A DNA stretch of 64,000 nt, taken from Anas platyrhynchos (taxonomy: Eukaryota; Chordata; Aves; Anseriformes; Anatidae). The stretch spans positions 13,007,501 to 13,071,500 of the forward strand of contig NC_092604.1 of the NCBI RefSeq assembly GCF_047663525.1. The letters run 5' to 3'. Shown here piece after piece: positions 46,184 through 60,005 of this stretch. The notes under the pieces are model-generated. The model did no database searches. It had not been told where the DNA came from and worked only from the letters and a program-made list of their open reading frames with translations. The translations under genes and the position numbers were made by a program. Numbering within the stretch: position 1 is the stretch's first letter; every line of letters starts with the position of its first letter.

Positions 46184-49100
46184 CTAATGGTTCATAAGGC
46201 TAAAAGGAAGAATAACTTGACTGCTTTCCTATATTCTTACCCATTCCCTGTTTGTTGGCTATTTATGGCTTTTCTCACCAGAATAGATTGGCTTGGGCCC
46301 AGGTGCTGTGCGCATGTCCTGGCTGAAGAAGGACCTTTGTTTAAGGGAGGATGACCCCCAGGTGTGGTGTGGTTCTCCACTCATACTTGGTCTGAGCTGG
46401 GAGCAGAGGCCTGGCATGCACGGCTCCCAGCGCAGTGCTCCCCTCCTTGGAATGTACCGACGCCTTGTGGAGGTGTTCTCTCATGGAAGGTGAGGGCATC
46501 TTTCTATACCCAGTGACATGGAGAACTTGGGGCTAACTTCCAATTCCTTGCTAACCTTTATAGACACTGACAAACCTGTTTGGATTCTGGTCTGAAGCTG
46601 CACTGCCTTTCCTCTCCTTCAATCTCACCACCAGCTTCTCTGGGAACTGGAGAGGCTGAGGCAAATAATAGATACAAATCATGACCAAAGAAGAAATGGC
46701 TGTCATTGTAAAAATGTATTTATTAATGATCTTCACATAATTCTCTGGGAGTGATATTCTGCAAGACAGAATTGTAATAGATTTTCACCAAATGGGAATA
46801 TTTTCCTCCAGAAGTATGTAGCATTAAAGGGAGTGAAGAAGCTGAATATGTTTCCTCCAGTCAGGGAAATGACGGATCAGGGACAAGAGACAATACATTA
46901 GTAAACAATATAAAAAATGTACATTTTGTCATTTTGTATTCCTGAGTTATTCTAAATCTGTGAATAAATCGAGAGCTTAAAGTCTCTGGAGCTGTTTTGA
47001 AGTCTCTTGCTTTCTATAAATATTGCATTTGCCTCAAGTAAGAATTTCTGACATGTATTAAAAAAATATACATTAGTAAAGCGTATAAAATAGATATTTG
47101 GAATGCTGTTATTGTTATTTTTTATTAAAAATACAGTTTAATGGAACAATTGAGTTCTACTTCAAAGTGTCAAAATTATTTTTCATGCTTTTTCCCCATG
47201 TTCTTTGAACTTTATGGTTGAAGCTCTAATTTTCTGCTTTCTGATTTTGTCCTTGTTTGAAGCAGTCATTCCCTTGCACAGATAATGCTCTCTGCTTCCT
47301 ATTAATTCTCCAGTGAGATGCTCGTGTTAGGGTCTCTTGGCAGCTGGCCATGGCTAGCTGAGCTTGGCAGGCCAAGTCCAGCGCAGTCTATCAGACTGGA
47401 CAGAGAGAGAATATCACCACTCCGGAGCAGACCTGAGGGAATAGCTTACAGCTGCTCTTAGTGTTGTTTGGGGAATTTTGAGGGAGAATCAATGTCAAAC
47501 ATGAGCATGTGCTGGTGTCCATACTTAATCTAACCAAATGGTGTGAAGAGTTCACTTATCATAACAAACTGGCAAGTAACCTGTTTGCAAGGAGAGAATT
47601 CTGGAGTTTGTACGTGAGGAAACTGCTGTGGGTTTTCACATTTGTGACATGCTTTGTTTTATTGTGTGCTGTTCCATGTAGTCTGTGGAGAAGTTAATGG
47701 TTTTCATGTGCTTGCAACATTCAGTCCAACTGAAGTCCAGAACTCCTTTCTGTATGATACGGAGCATGCACTGTGCTGCACCTCCGGCAGAAAGCTGTCA
47801 GGCCAGCTCAGGCCACTGGCATAGTGGCCTAGCTCAACATCCAGTATGGACATGGCATTAGCAAACAATGCTGGATGACCTGGCAGTGAGTGGTGAAAGG
47901 AAACGTCGGAGTGAGCTGCTATCAGCTTCCCACCATGTTTGCAATAGCTGAGTGAGCAGGTGACCACAGTGTTAGCTCAGCACTTGGCGCATGCCTCTGT
48001 GAGCCCTTGAGCAGAGGCAGACTCTGGAGGTAGTCCGTGCTTCTACACTTTACAGACGCTTTTCTTGTGGGCACACATCACCACAGAGCTACTCACATAA
48101 CTCAATGCCAAGCTAAAACAGCCAAGAGCTGGGAGAGCCTCTGACAAAACTTAGCAAAGGAGACCTCATCCCCATGACATGGGAGCATATGATGCAACCG
48201 TGGATCGCCCTACATGTGCTTGCATGCTCTGTATTTCTACCTGTGGACTCACCCATTTAGGAGAAAAATGCAGGAATCACTTTTATAGAAAAAAGTTGTT
48301 GAAATTTTCTGACACCATTATAGTGCTACATTGTCATGAAGCAGCTCTGAGAATTGCAAGTCCCTGGGACATGAAGATTGCCTCAAATGCTTGCAAGCAA
48401 TGTAAATGAACAAAACAAGGGTGGGGAGGGGCTGCAGCCAACACGCACGTGGTTTCGTGTGGGTGTTGTCTATGCTGTGGTAACAGCATGAACTCACAGC
48501 AGTAATATCAAAGAGCTCCTCAACTTATTCATAATTAGCAGTGGGAATGCTTGGGCTTACTGTTGTGCTCACAAAGGACCAGGGTCTGCGTCGGAGGGAA
48601 CTGGAGCTCTTTAATTAACTCCTTTCTAGAGCTGTTGAGTTTTGCAGGCTGTCTCTGGCCTGACTGACAGAAGAAACTGTCCTTTGCTTGGGCCTCAGTG
48701 CCGCTGTGCTGGGATGTCCATTTCGGGGCATCCTGCAAGTGCGTCGCTGTCCCTTGAGGTGGTTTGTGCTGCGATGTGGAGCCATGCTGATGTCTGCTCA
48801 GCTTTGGCAGGAGCTCCTGGTGTCCTCCTCTGCCTCCCACAGAATCCCTTGCACCCCATTACAAGTGTCTAGCCACCCTCTGTCACTGTTGGTACCAAGC
48901 GCAGCCCGGGGCCAGCTGCTGGGAGCGGTGGCACTGCGGGCTGAGGGTGCCCTCCCTCACAAGGCCCCAGCAGGCTCCTGAGGGCGGGCGTTCCTCCACA
49001 GTGCAGCCTGGGGCCCTCGCTGCAGCCACCTCTGTGTGAGGGAAGGCGTCGAGGGGCTCTGCCGCTGCCCTGCAGCCACCACACCAGGGCAGAGGTGCCG

Positions 49101-52100
49101 GTCACAGCTGCCCTGCCGCCACAGGAGAGGGCGCGCTCTGCGGGAGCCATCTTTGTGTGGGCGCTGGCAGCCATGTTGTGAGAGCTGCGGTGCTGGGGGG
49201 CTTGGCAGGAGGCTGGGGCTCTCCTCACGTGTGAGGCACTTTCAGTGAGGTGCTGATTCTATGACATGAACCCCTTCCTGTGGATGACAGGAACCTCTCT
49301 GAGAAGCCGGGCCCTGGCTGCCGGTGTTGCCTCTCATGGACGTCCCCTCACTGGCGGTGCTGGTGGAGGGCTGTGTGGAGCTGCAGTCTCCTGTGGACGC
49401 CACCTGAGGAATCACCCCCAGAAGATGGCACCAGGTAAGGCTGGAGAGGGGATGGGGTGTTTGGGACCTGAAGCACGTGGGGCAGCCAGTTCTCCTCCTC
49501 AGGGGATGTTTGCAGCTGGGTCCCCGCAGCTGAGGCACACACAGCATGGAGCACAGGCCTCATTCCCCTTGTATCTCCTCATGTGTGTTGGGGACCTGCT
49601 CTCTGCATCACGTCCGAGCACCACGGAGTCTGTGTCTGCCAGTGAGTCATACAGGAGGGGAGAGAGGGGGCCTGCTGGATATCCACTTATTTTCTGACGC
49701 TTTGACACAAGAAATCTGCCCCAGAATATTGGCAAGCATGAGGTTAGGCACAGAGATGCTCTCCTCACACATTTATGTCAATTGCATCATTATATTTCAC
49801 TTGGTTTTTGTCCACTGCCCACTTGAGTTAGTGACAAAAGATTTCAATGCTGGGCATGCAAATTAAAGCAAGAGCTGCTATTGTTTTCCCAGGTACCTGA
49901 CAGCTCCTCTTACTCAACCTAACGCAGACTGAATTTGAAAACAGAGGAGCCCGGGCTGGGGTATTCCTGGCAGAATGATAGCTGACAGGCCCTTGCAGGC
50001 TCCAAAATCAGCGTGATGTCTGACACAGAGGAACGTGTGTTGGCAACCTTGCTTGAGCCGCGTTTCCAGAGCCGTAAAGAAACTGGGGCACTTCCAGGGG
50101 ATGACAGAAAAGCTGCTGTTTGAGGGGAGAGCCAGAGGCCATGTCATTGTCATTCTCCTCTATTTGGCGATCTGCACAGACTCCTTGGAAGAGCACCTGA
50201 GAGCATTTAGGGGACAGGAGAAGTAATAAAAGTTATAAAGCGGTGGCCCAGCACTAGCAATCAAACATATTAATGCAACATTTACAGCTACAAAGGGGCT
50301 CGTGCCTAGCATGGGCTTGTTGCCATTCTACTGGGGACAGAGAAGTGCTGCTGGGGCACAGTCTGCACAATGAAACACCACAGCCTGCAAGGAATGATAA
50401 CTTATTTGTCAGTTCAGAATCTGGCTGTGGTGAATAGTGGTGTTCCCTCCATGACGTGCTTGCCATCCTGGGTGTACTGTGAGCACATATAAAGTGCTGC
50501 CAGTGGTACTGTGACAGATTGAAGGATCCTGCGTAGTACCAGTGATTCACAAAGCTTTGCTTTGCTCAGGATGCATCTGGAAAGTTTCCCAGATTATACA
50601 TCTGCCCCTTTGACACTGAAGCAGCAGTGCTAGTTGGAGGCCAGAAAGAGCAGAAAACAGATTTAGTCTGGGCTGTTCTTTGGGGCAAGGATTGTCTGTC
50701 TCCATGCTTGGAAAGCAACTGGTGAGGCTCACCAGCCCAGAGCAATTCCTAGAGCAGCTGCAGGAGGTCCTGGTGCCAACAAATTGCAAGTGTGACAGGG
50801 GTCCTGGAAAAAGCAATGTTTTCTTATAAATCTGCGTGTTGTACTATCCCTCCATGGCAGGTAAATTGAAAGTTGCCCAACTGTGTTTGCTGTGCCAGTG
50901 GTTGCTATTTGCCTTCTTATCACCTCCTATCCAAGTTGGAAAATGTCGCGGATTTTCTAAATGAATTTGATCAGCAGGCTCCATAAGCTATCGTGTCAGG
51001 AACTGTAGACGGTTCTTTCCCATTCCGTGTGCTTTCTCTCTCCTTGCTTGGGTGGGTGGAGATGAGGGTATTGTGCGTGCTCTTTGGGACACAGACCACT
51101 TCTCAGCTATGGGTTTTCTACAGCACCTCCTGCCATGGGAAGTGTTCTGGGGCACCTTGACACAAAAAATAGCTTCCTATGGGAGAGGCAGGGTCTCACC
51201 AGAAAGACCTGCAAAATTCAGCAGAGAGGAAGCAGAGTGTAAGTGCTGAGGTGAATTGCATTTGACATATGGCTGGGAAGTCTCTGCCTGTCTGTTACAG
51301 TTAATATGTGATGAAAGAAGGGGACCTAGCTGTTGATAGTTTCGTGAGTTTTGTTCTGATATGATCTATATGAAAAGAGGCAAATCTATATTCACGAGCA
51401 GGATTCTGCCTATGGATCAGAAGTGCACATCGTGCTTTCATAGACTGAGGCAAAATGAGTCAGTGCGAGGGTTGCAATTAGAACTGCCTCACAACAATTT
51501 CCATCATCACATGTCATGGATTTCTGATATTTAAAGTCTTCATTTTCCTCCCTGCTGGTGGTGGAGGAAACTAAAGGTTTAGGGTGGTGTTTTTTTTTGT
51601 TTTTTTTTTTCAGCCTAGGAACGTAATAAAAACTGTCACTGGAAATCAAAATGTTCTTTGTTCTGGCCTGACTCGTCATCTACCCGCATCCTTCTGAACT
51701 CTCCTAGAGTGTGGTTGTCACAGTAGTGCACGTGCCTGTCCTTTGTAGACCCTTCGGAATCTGACTGAAGCCCTTGGCACCAAGGGGCTCCTCTAAGCAC
51801 CGCCGGGCACAGAGCGCTGGGTCTGTTCCCTGGGTGTTTTCTGCTTTGCCAAGTTCCGGGTGGTTATCATCAGGATGGGATGCACCCCCAGCACGTTTGC
51901 AGCTGACTGTCGAGCTGAAAGTGTCACCTCCAGTGGGACACCGTAACTATAAAGTCATGGTGAGCATCAGTACAGCGTCTGCTCCTGCACTTCTTTCTTC
52001 CCCTGTAAGTTATAAGCTCCAGAAGGCTTTCCAGGGCTAGATTAAAATGAGCAAGAGTAACACAACCAAAGTATGTCTTATCCAGTATTTTTGTATTTAA

Positions 52101-52276
52101 CGCACCTACAGTGCAGGAGTATGGGCCTTGTCTGAGCCTCGCTTCGTGGGAAGGTGAGAAATGGTCCTTATTCTTCATCGTCCGGACTTTTGACACAGAG
52201 CAACCTGCCCCATATTAACTTCTGCATTTCTCATCAGGATGCAACATACTTTAAATAGCATCTGCATGACTGGCTC

Positions 52277-52303
52277 TTTTTTTTTCTTTTTTTTTTTTTT
52301 TTT
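52277..52303 (+). repeat. T-rich tract (T9 C T17)
   Basis: Nine T, one C and seventeen T form a homopolymer-like tract in the downstream region. Confidence 0.9.
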
Positions 52304-55300
52304 CGTGTGGAGGCTGATACACAAAGTACCTCAAGTGGCAGCTGTCACCAGTGAGGTGGCATTTTTCTTCACTGAGGCTGACAGCAGCTGTCCAGGAGAA
52401 GTATGAATGGAATGAGAATGACATCATGTTTATTCAGGAATGACATTCCCAGCCATGGATCAGTGTCAGCAATATTTTGATAAGTTTTAGAATGAGAAAA
52501 CATTTCTTGAAATGTTCCATGATTTATCCTTTGTAAAATACACAACACAAAAAATAATTGAAGAGATTGCAGCAGGACAAAGCAGGGCTTGCCTAGCATA
52601 TGTTTCAACGCAGACTTTTATCGGTGCTGGAGACAGTCACTGGGGCACGCAGCATCTTTAACTCTTGCAAGTCCAACAGGTTTACTGATCTAGCTTTTCC
52701 CTCTGTTCCTCTGCTTGTCCTTGCCCTGGCCCAGTTTGTAAGTGCAGACGGTGGAGTTCAGAGCTGCCAGCGAGAGCAGGGAGCCGTAGAGGGAGTCGGC
52801 CAGTCAGAGCAGAGGAGATCTGGACTGGATTTTAGTATTTGCTTTTAGGCTACAGGGACAGAAACAGGAGCAGTTCTGTTTGATTCCTTACAATGCAGCT
52901 AACAGGACCAGTTTCTTAAATCCACGTGGATGGGTCAGTCAGGTTTATAACGTGATGCCTGATGTGGCTTTTGGTGGCTGATTGTCCTGCATGAAATCTC
53001 TTCTGCTGCCAGAAGTGGTCCATCCCGAAGCCCAGTGAATTTTTAGGGAACTAAGCACACAGCTCAGCGGATTTGAACACCCGAGTCCAACAGGCCTGAA
53101 GCTCTGGTTGACTTTCTTGTGTTATTTCTTGTGAACGCCCCTAGCACAGTGGTACACCTTTCCTGCCTTATTGCAGTGGTCACACTGCCTCATCATCTAA
53201 TGGCTGTTTGGTTTTTATGCCTGGCTGTTTAATTGCACCCCTGCTGGTGCGCACACACCCATCTCTGGCCTGTTCTCGCATCCAGCCGCCCGGGTCCCTC
53301 TCCCCAGGCAGATTTTGAGCCCTGCTCAAAGAGCCCAGAGCGAGTCACTGGCCTGAAGTGCAGCGAGTGCTGCAGGCAGCACAGAGCGGTTGCAGTGCGG
53401 CGTTAGCTGAGAGCTGATGGCTTTTGTTGTCAGCAGACCCCAAAATCTGTCCTGAGGTCCCTGCCTTTTTGGAGGTGCCGACTTCCCTGCTCGTGCCTCT
53501 GTCAGTCCGGTGCTGTTGTAAGTGCTGACAGGTCAGGGCGAGGAGTGTTTGAACTTCCATTCTGTCTGTAATACCTGAAGATCTGTGCCTGTCTGGTGAG
53601 AGACATAAAGCAGAAGGACACATGAGGATGACCACACTGCAACCAATACCACAGCAGGGCTGAAAAGAAACAAACTCGGCATCCACCAGAGTCAGATGTG
53701 CAGCCTGGCGCTAACGTCGCAGCTTGACATCTGTCTGTTCGGTTGTGATCTCCTTTGCGTTCCCTCTCTTGCCTCCAGCCTCGGTTCTCTCATGGTATCA
53801 CATTCAACCGAGTTATATTTAATTTGAGTTCAACAGAAGGGCTTATTTAAATATAAACTTTGTGAGTGACAGAGCATTGGCTCAGTACACCAGGAGATGA
53901 GTGTGGGGAAGCGGCTGGTGTCTGGGAAGGGTGGGAGGAGGTCAGCGAGCAGCCCGTGCAGACAGCAGATGGACTCCTTGCCCTCGCCACAGCCCGGCCC
54001 CCAAGGCTGCAGCGGGACAGGGGACACCCTGCCTGGCCACGGGGTGTCCTGTCTGCACTGCCCCACAACCCCAGCCTTGTCCAGCTTGCTGTTTTGTGCC
54101 AGGCAGTGTGCTTTCAGAGGGTCGGAGCAGTTTGTCCCTTGGCAGAGCACTGCAGGAGGCCGCCGCTGGCTGCAGGGTGGCTGTGCCTTCACTTGGCACC
54201 AGGGCCCTCCCTCCCCTACAGCCCTGCTCTGCTGAAACCAGACTTTGTTGACTTCTGCTGAGGGCTGCTGCTGCTGGGCAGTTTCACCCAGCAGAGGTGG
54301 GACTGGTGTCCCTGCTGGTGCTGCTGTGGCTCTGTGCCTCCACCTGATGCTCCCTTGCCCTCCGCTCTCCTCCGCAGCTGCAGCAGGGTTTGCAGGGGCA
54401 GCCGTGGTACAGGGCCAGACCCATTTGTCTGTGCTCCACGGGGCAGAGCGGAGCTGCTGCAGCCTCCAGCCGGTCTTTGTGGCAGCAGAATGGAATCACT
54501 GGGTGGGGAGTGCCTCATGTGGCTGTCTCACATCGGTTCAGCAGGCTCGGGGATGGCGAGGAAAGCCAGGGAAGAAAGAAGGGCTCGGGAGCAACTGCGC
54601 TTTAGTGGGACTGGGCTATTACTAGGGCAGCAAGTTATAATTAGACCTGGCTCTAGATGATGAAAAACACTACAATTCGGCACTGGTTTTGTTGGGTGAG
54701 GACTCTTACGGTGCTGCAGGTCTCAGTAGATCTGCAGAGTCAGTCTGTACCTGGGCACTCCGTGTCCAGCAGCACAGCCAGCCGTGGGGCCACGAGCCCT
54801 GCAGCAGCACGGTGCCCCTGCAGCGTGTGAGTTGTGGCGGCTTGCTACGAGATTGCCTCAGCCTGGGAAGCAGAAGGTTAGGGTGTCGCGGAGGGAGCTG
54901 GTGCTAGCTGCTTTCCCTTCTTAGCCTGATTCCTTGCAGGGTGTCAGTTGCTGCTGTCAGGCTACAAAGCAAACCATAAATAACCTAGCAAGGGAGGAAT
55001 CATTTCAGGGAAGTGTTCCACGGCAGCCTGAACAGGATTATCAATCAGTTGAACTGACTTTTGTCGTGTGTTTTGTAGCTGGGTTCAAATTATTTTTCCA
55101 AATCTTGCATTCTGCTAGGAAAATGTTTTGATGCATGTTCATTAACGCTCACATACAAAGTGCCTTTTTCTAACGTGTTCACATATGAAATGCTGTTTTC
55201 TAACCTGAACCATACCTCTACCACGAAGATGCATTTAGGTTTGGTTAAAGACACAGATTACTCTTGTATCCGTGACTTGATGCTTAGTGTGTCAGAAGTA

Positions 55301-58300
55301 CCTGTTACACGCACACCTGCTCTTTTCAACATGGCAAAAAAAATCTATAAAGAAATACATATCCAGCTAATTATAACTAACTTACACTTCTGGATTTAAA
55401 TGTTTAATTCCCATCTGAGTTTCTGTTGGACTTGTGGGATTGATAAAGTCTGCTGAGAGATGACCTGGCACCATTGTACTGGGTCGGTGAGGAGCCTTCA
55501 GTCTCAGACTGGAGGCAGACCTGTTAGGAGAGAAGCACAGCGGCTGGAAGCTGTGGTTTGTGATCGCCAGGTTTGCAGAGTGAGGGTGTGCTTCTCCAAA
55601 TGGTGAACGAGTCTCGCCTGAAATACAGAGGAAGCAACTGTTTCATCTCCACGAGCTGTCCTGCTGCAGAAGCAGATTACTGGGTTGATCGCTTTACAAC
55701 CATGCGCTAAACATTCTAAACAATTTATGCGTTTAAACTGTATGTTTTTCTCTCTCAAAACTTGCTACTCTGCAATGTTCCACAGATCTTGTTTATAACA
55801 CATTCATCTAAAATTATCTCAGTGCACACAGCACCCTCCTATAGAACAGATGCTATGTAACCTGCAGTTCTGTTTTGATCTCAAATCGACGTGTTTAAGC
55901 TACTCGTGTGAATTATAAATTGAAACTAAACTAAGAAAATGAAATTGTTGTGTTTTTTGCCATGATGCTTCCACAGTTCAATAGTTCTGTTCATTTTAGA
56001 GTGCCTTTCTGGTGTGACACTTGCAGTTGCTATTTCAGGTTTAATTATTTTTGTATTTAAGGAGTTTCTGGGTTATCTTAAAATAATCTCTAAAAATTAA
56101 CCTTTCCCAGCTACACTATTGAACTTTTCCTGGGTATCTTCTCAATTTGTTTTTGCACCACTTCTGAATTTAGATGAGGTTTATATACAAGAGACATTTT
56201 CCGTTGTAATTAGCCTAGTTATGTGTCTTCATGCATCTTGAAAGGATGGCTAAGTATCTCCGGAGATTAGCACTTGCATCCCGGGGCCTTTTCATATCTA
56301 AATCACTGGTTATCATCCTCAGATAATTATTCCTATTTATTTACTATTTATATTACAGTAATTCCTAAAGGAGTCTCCCAGGTTGGGGCCCAGTGTGCTG
56401 GCTGCTGTAGGTGTGTGGATGAGATGTGCAGCTGCAAATCCCCCCATACTGCTCTGAGCCCTTTGTAGGCAGATTACATTTTGCAGTGCCAGCAGGACGT
56501 TGGCAGCACTCTCCTAACCCCCTCTGTGCATGGACGACAGAGGATGGAAGCCTGCATCCTTTTGGTTCTAGGAAGAGATTCCAGATTTCACATGCAGGGA
56601 AAGGCAGGGATTTCCTGCTGCTGGCTGTGCAGTGAAAAACCGGACTTCAAGATCTGGAGCTGCCCGGTTTGGTCCTGTGCAAATTCCTGGCTTCGCAGGC
56701 CCACCACGATTGGCTTTTATCCTCTTTAGGGTCCCTGGAAAAGCCCTCTGACACTGTTTTGGCACTGTAACTTCATATTTCGAAGCCTTGAAGTATTTCA
56801 GTGTTTCATGCTCTTAGTTTTTGGTAAGATGGAGAGAAACTGATTTCCCCTCCCAGGACCTTCTGACTGACAACAGAGCTGGCATCTTTTTCACTGCTCC
56901 CCTATAAAAAATCTTTTGGACAGAACTGTTTCTTTGTAAGAGTACTTCACGTATCTTTATAAGAATGAAAAGCTGAAGCCAGAATTGCTTCAAAGCAGAA
57001 GCTTCAGATCCGCTTTGGCTTCCTCACCATAGGAAATCCAGGAGTCACAATCACATCATTAATCAAGGGCAGTAATAAAGAAGCCTTGGGCCGAGATGCC
57101 CGCAAGCCTGCCATACTGCTGTTTCTTCACCTCATCAGGGCCCTGCCAGGTCCACAAAGTATCCATTCTCCTCCAGCCTGCTGCTTCCTTCTCTGTGTTT
57201 ACGAGAATCATTTTTCCTGTCCCCTCGTCCCTCCCGCAGCTCCAAGCTGTGGTCCTGGCACTGCCACGGGCTCGTGTCTGCAGCTCGGTGGGAGCAGGTG
57301 GGAGAGAAGGGGACTGAGAAGGAGAGGAACACCTGCAGGCTGTGGCAGAGCCACACAGGGTGTAACGGTGTCGTGGCCCCAACTGCGAGCAAGGTGTAAC
57401 AAACCTGGGAACGAGGAGGCACCTAGCAAGAGCTGCTGCTGGCACAGAGCAAACAGATGGTGCAGGCAGCCTGAACAGTGAAGGTGTCAGCGTCGGGGGC
57501 TCCCTGAGTCCACTAACACGTGCTGCAAGGGCTCAGCGAGCTGCGGGGTCAGCAGCCACCTCCAGAGGTGTGCGGCTCTGCCTCCTGGCACGCCACGCGG
57601 AGCAGCCCAGGCTCAGCCTCCTGACGGGGGGAAGGTAGGAGCTGGAGAGAAGCGATCGACTCAGGCCTCCGCTTTGCTGGGTGCGTTCATTCACTGCGCT
57701 GTGCCGAGGAGGCAGAGGGACCTGATGAATGAAAGCGTGGCTGCTGCGCTGCTCTGCAAAGGCTGGGCAGAAAACTGCTCTCGTGTCGGCACACGGAACT
57801 CGAGAGGGCTGTGCCTGGGCGAGCAGGACGCGCGTTTTCCTGGTGGCTATTGTTTAATTAGGCTGTTGCTGATGCTGACACTGTGTTATTTTCTTTGCTC
57901 TATCTCCTTTCCTTCTTTATTATTTCCTACTTTGGTTTGATGTTGTTGGTATATAAAATTTAAAGAGCTCTAAATTTTTTTAAAGGCCCCTAAAGGGAAC
58001 GGTGCATTTTGTGTTAAAGTCATTACGTGAACACCTGTGAACTGTTGAGTTTAATTGGGCTACAGCTGTTGGGGAGCGAGCAGGGATTTATTGGTTTGAT
58101 CGGCTGTCTTCAGGCTGTGGTGTGTTGTCATGTGCTGCCCCTCCAAGTTGTCTCTTTAAACAGAAGCCACATCTGCACCTCAGCTGGTTACGGGCACCGC
58201 GGGGCCGTGGCAGCAGGGTGGGTCGTGTGGCTGCGTGAGGACACGAAGCCAGCAGAGCACGGGGAGCTGCCACAGTCGGGCTGCAGCCTGTGTGGGACCT

Positions 58301-59981
58301 GCTGAGTGCATGGCCGGTGCTCAGCAGTGAGTGAGCTGCTCAGGGCTGCCCGCGAGGAGCAGAGCAGAGCAGGGGGTGCTTCCTAGCATAAATGCAAGGT
58401 CCTGCCTGCAACATCACACATCCATATGGGCAGAGCGGAGGTCATGTAAGAAACGTCTCTTTTAAGGAAGCAGCCAGTGGAAAGTCAGCAGTGAGCCAGG
58501 GCAGCTCGGGGTGAGTGAGTCCTCTCCCTGAGCAGGTGGGTTGGGGCTGGTGAAGGCTGCATGCGGTGTGTGCCCAGCCGCGGGCACCCTGGGTGCTGGC
58601 AACGCTCAGCCCTCTGCCAGAGCCACCTGGGGCTGGTGGCTGTGCCCGTCCCTTGCTGGGGAGAGCTGCTCCTCTTGGGGAGCATCAGTGAGCCGAGAGC
58701 CTGCCCCTGCTCTGCACAACTCACCTGCAACTTGTGCCTTCATCCAGGTGTCCAGAGCCTCCTCAGGATCTGTGGGACCCCACCAGCAGGAGCCTCAGCC
58801 CCGTTGTTGCCAGTCGCCTCACCGTGTGTCTGTGAGCGATGGGGATGTGGACGGAGATGTCTCTGCGCTGCGCCTCGGGGTAGGGGGGAGGGTAAAAAAA
58901 TTCCTTTTGATTCTTTTTTTTTTTTCTGTTGTTTTCACACCATTAGGAAATAATTAACCTCCTTAGTGAAAGCACGTCTCCTTTGCACCTGAGTAGGAAA
59001 ACCTTAAAATATACATACAATATTTTTAACACTAAGCTTAAATTATGCAGTTGCTGCATTTTGATGATAAATATGCAGATGAGAAGATTTCTGCCTCTTT
59101 TATCTTGTGGTTCTAACTCTGTCTAAAAACAGATTGTTGCAGTCACCCTAATTCTGAGAAAAACAGCCTTTTGTGCATGGAAAAGCCAAAACAAGCAAGT
59201 CTGATGATCAGATCTCTTCCTGGCTGGCGTATGTCTGCCATGCTAGTGAAGGAATCACTTGTCTTTCGTGGTGATGGCAGTTGGTGCCATCAATTCCTGT
59301 CAGCTGGGAAGAGGGATGGGAAGCCAAATTCATACACTGGTGATTAATTCTGGAAGCTCACGGGAAGACAGACTTTGTGAATACCTCTGGAAAGCTCTGA
59401 GGCTGCAGCAGAGCGGGCAGGGTAGGTGGATTCAGTCCAGACCTGCTTGGATAATTCTGGTCTTTCTGCATCCCGGGGACAGCCTGGAGCACGGACAGCC
59501 TGGACCAGCCCTTGACTGCAGATGTTCAGGCCAGGCCGACGTAAAATGGGTGGGCTGTGGGTGCTGAGAAGGCTGCAGAGCTCGATGGGCAGCAGTGCTC
59601 GTCCCGTGTCCGTGCTTACCGCCCGCTTTCAGCTGTTTCCACTGGAGGCCACGAGCTCTTCGGGCAGTTCGAGGAGGGGCACGGTGTGAGAAACTGCCTG
59701 GTGTGCTCCCACCACCTCTTCTCCCCTGGTCTGTCTTACTCTTATATATCCATGCCTACGATCATTTGTCTCCAAAGCACAGTTCTCTCTTGCCCTGGCT
59801 GCTGCAAGCGGGCTGCCCATTGACCCCTGTGCCCTTTACAGTGTCTGCTGAATGCGCGAGGTCAGGAGACAAAGCTCCTGGGGGAGTCAGGCCAGCCTCT
59901 CAGCTACACAGACAGCAAATCCTTGTGCCTGCCTAGCAATCCGAAGCATGTATCTGCCAAACAGCTCTTGAGCTTTGGTTT

Positions 59982-60005
59982 AAAAAAAAAAGAAAAAAAA
60001 AAAAA
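59982..60005 (+). repeat. A-rich tract (A10 G A13)
   Basis: Ten A, one G and thirteen A form a homopolymer-like tract with no retroposon body recognised before it. Confidence 0.9.

Larger units (their letters stand above)
30601..48000. other. Downstream noncoding DNA, AT-rich part
   Basis: No recognisable exon, RNA gene or conserved protein motif was seen. Open frames are short and unsupported by family similarity or splice context. The stretch holds homopolymers, small tandem duplications and a CR1 fragment, listed separately. In mammals the gene downstream of LHX2 is NEK6, but no NEK6 kinase segment appears here. Confidence 0.65.

Noticed and set aside
47704-47967. 87-residue minus-strand frame
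   Set aside because: It looked protein-like at first, but no family was recognised and the surroundings show no promoter or exon structure.
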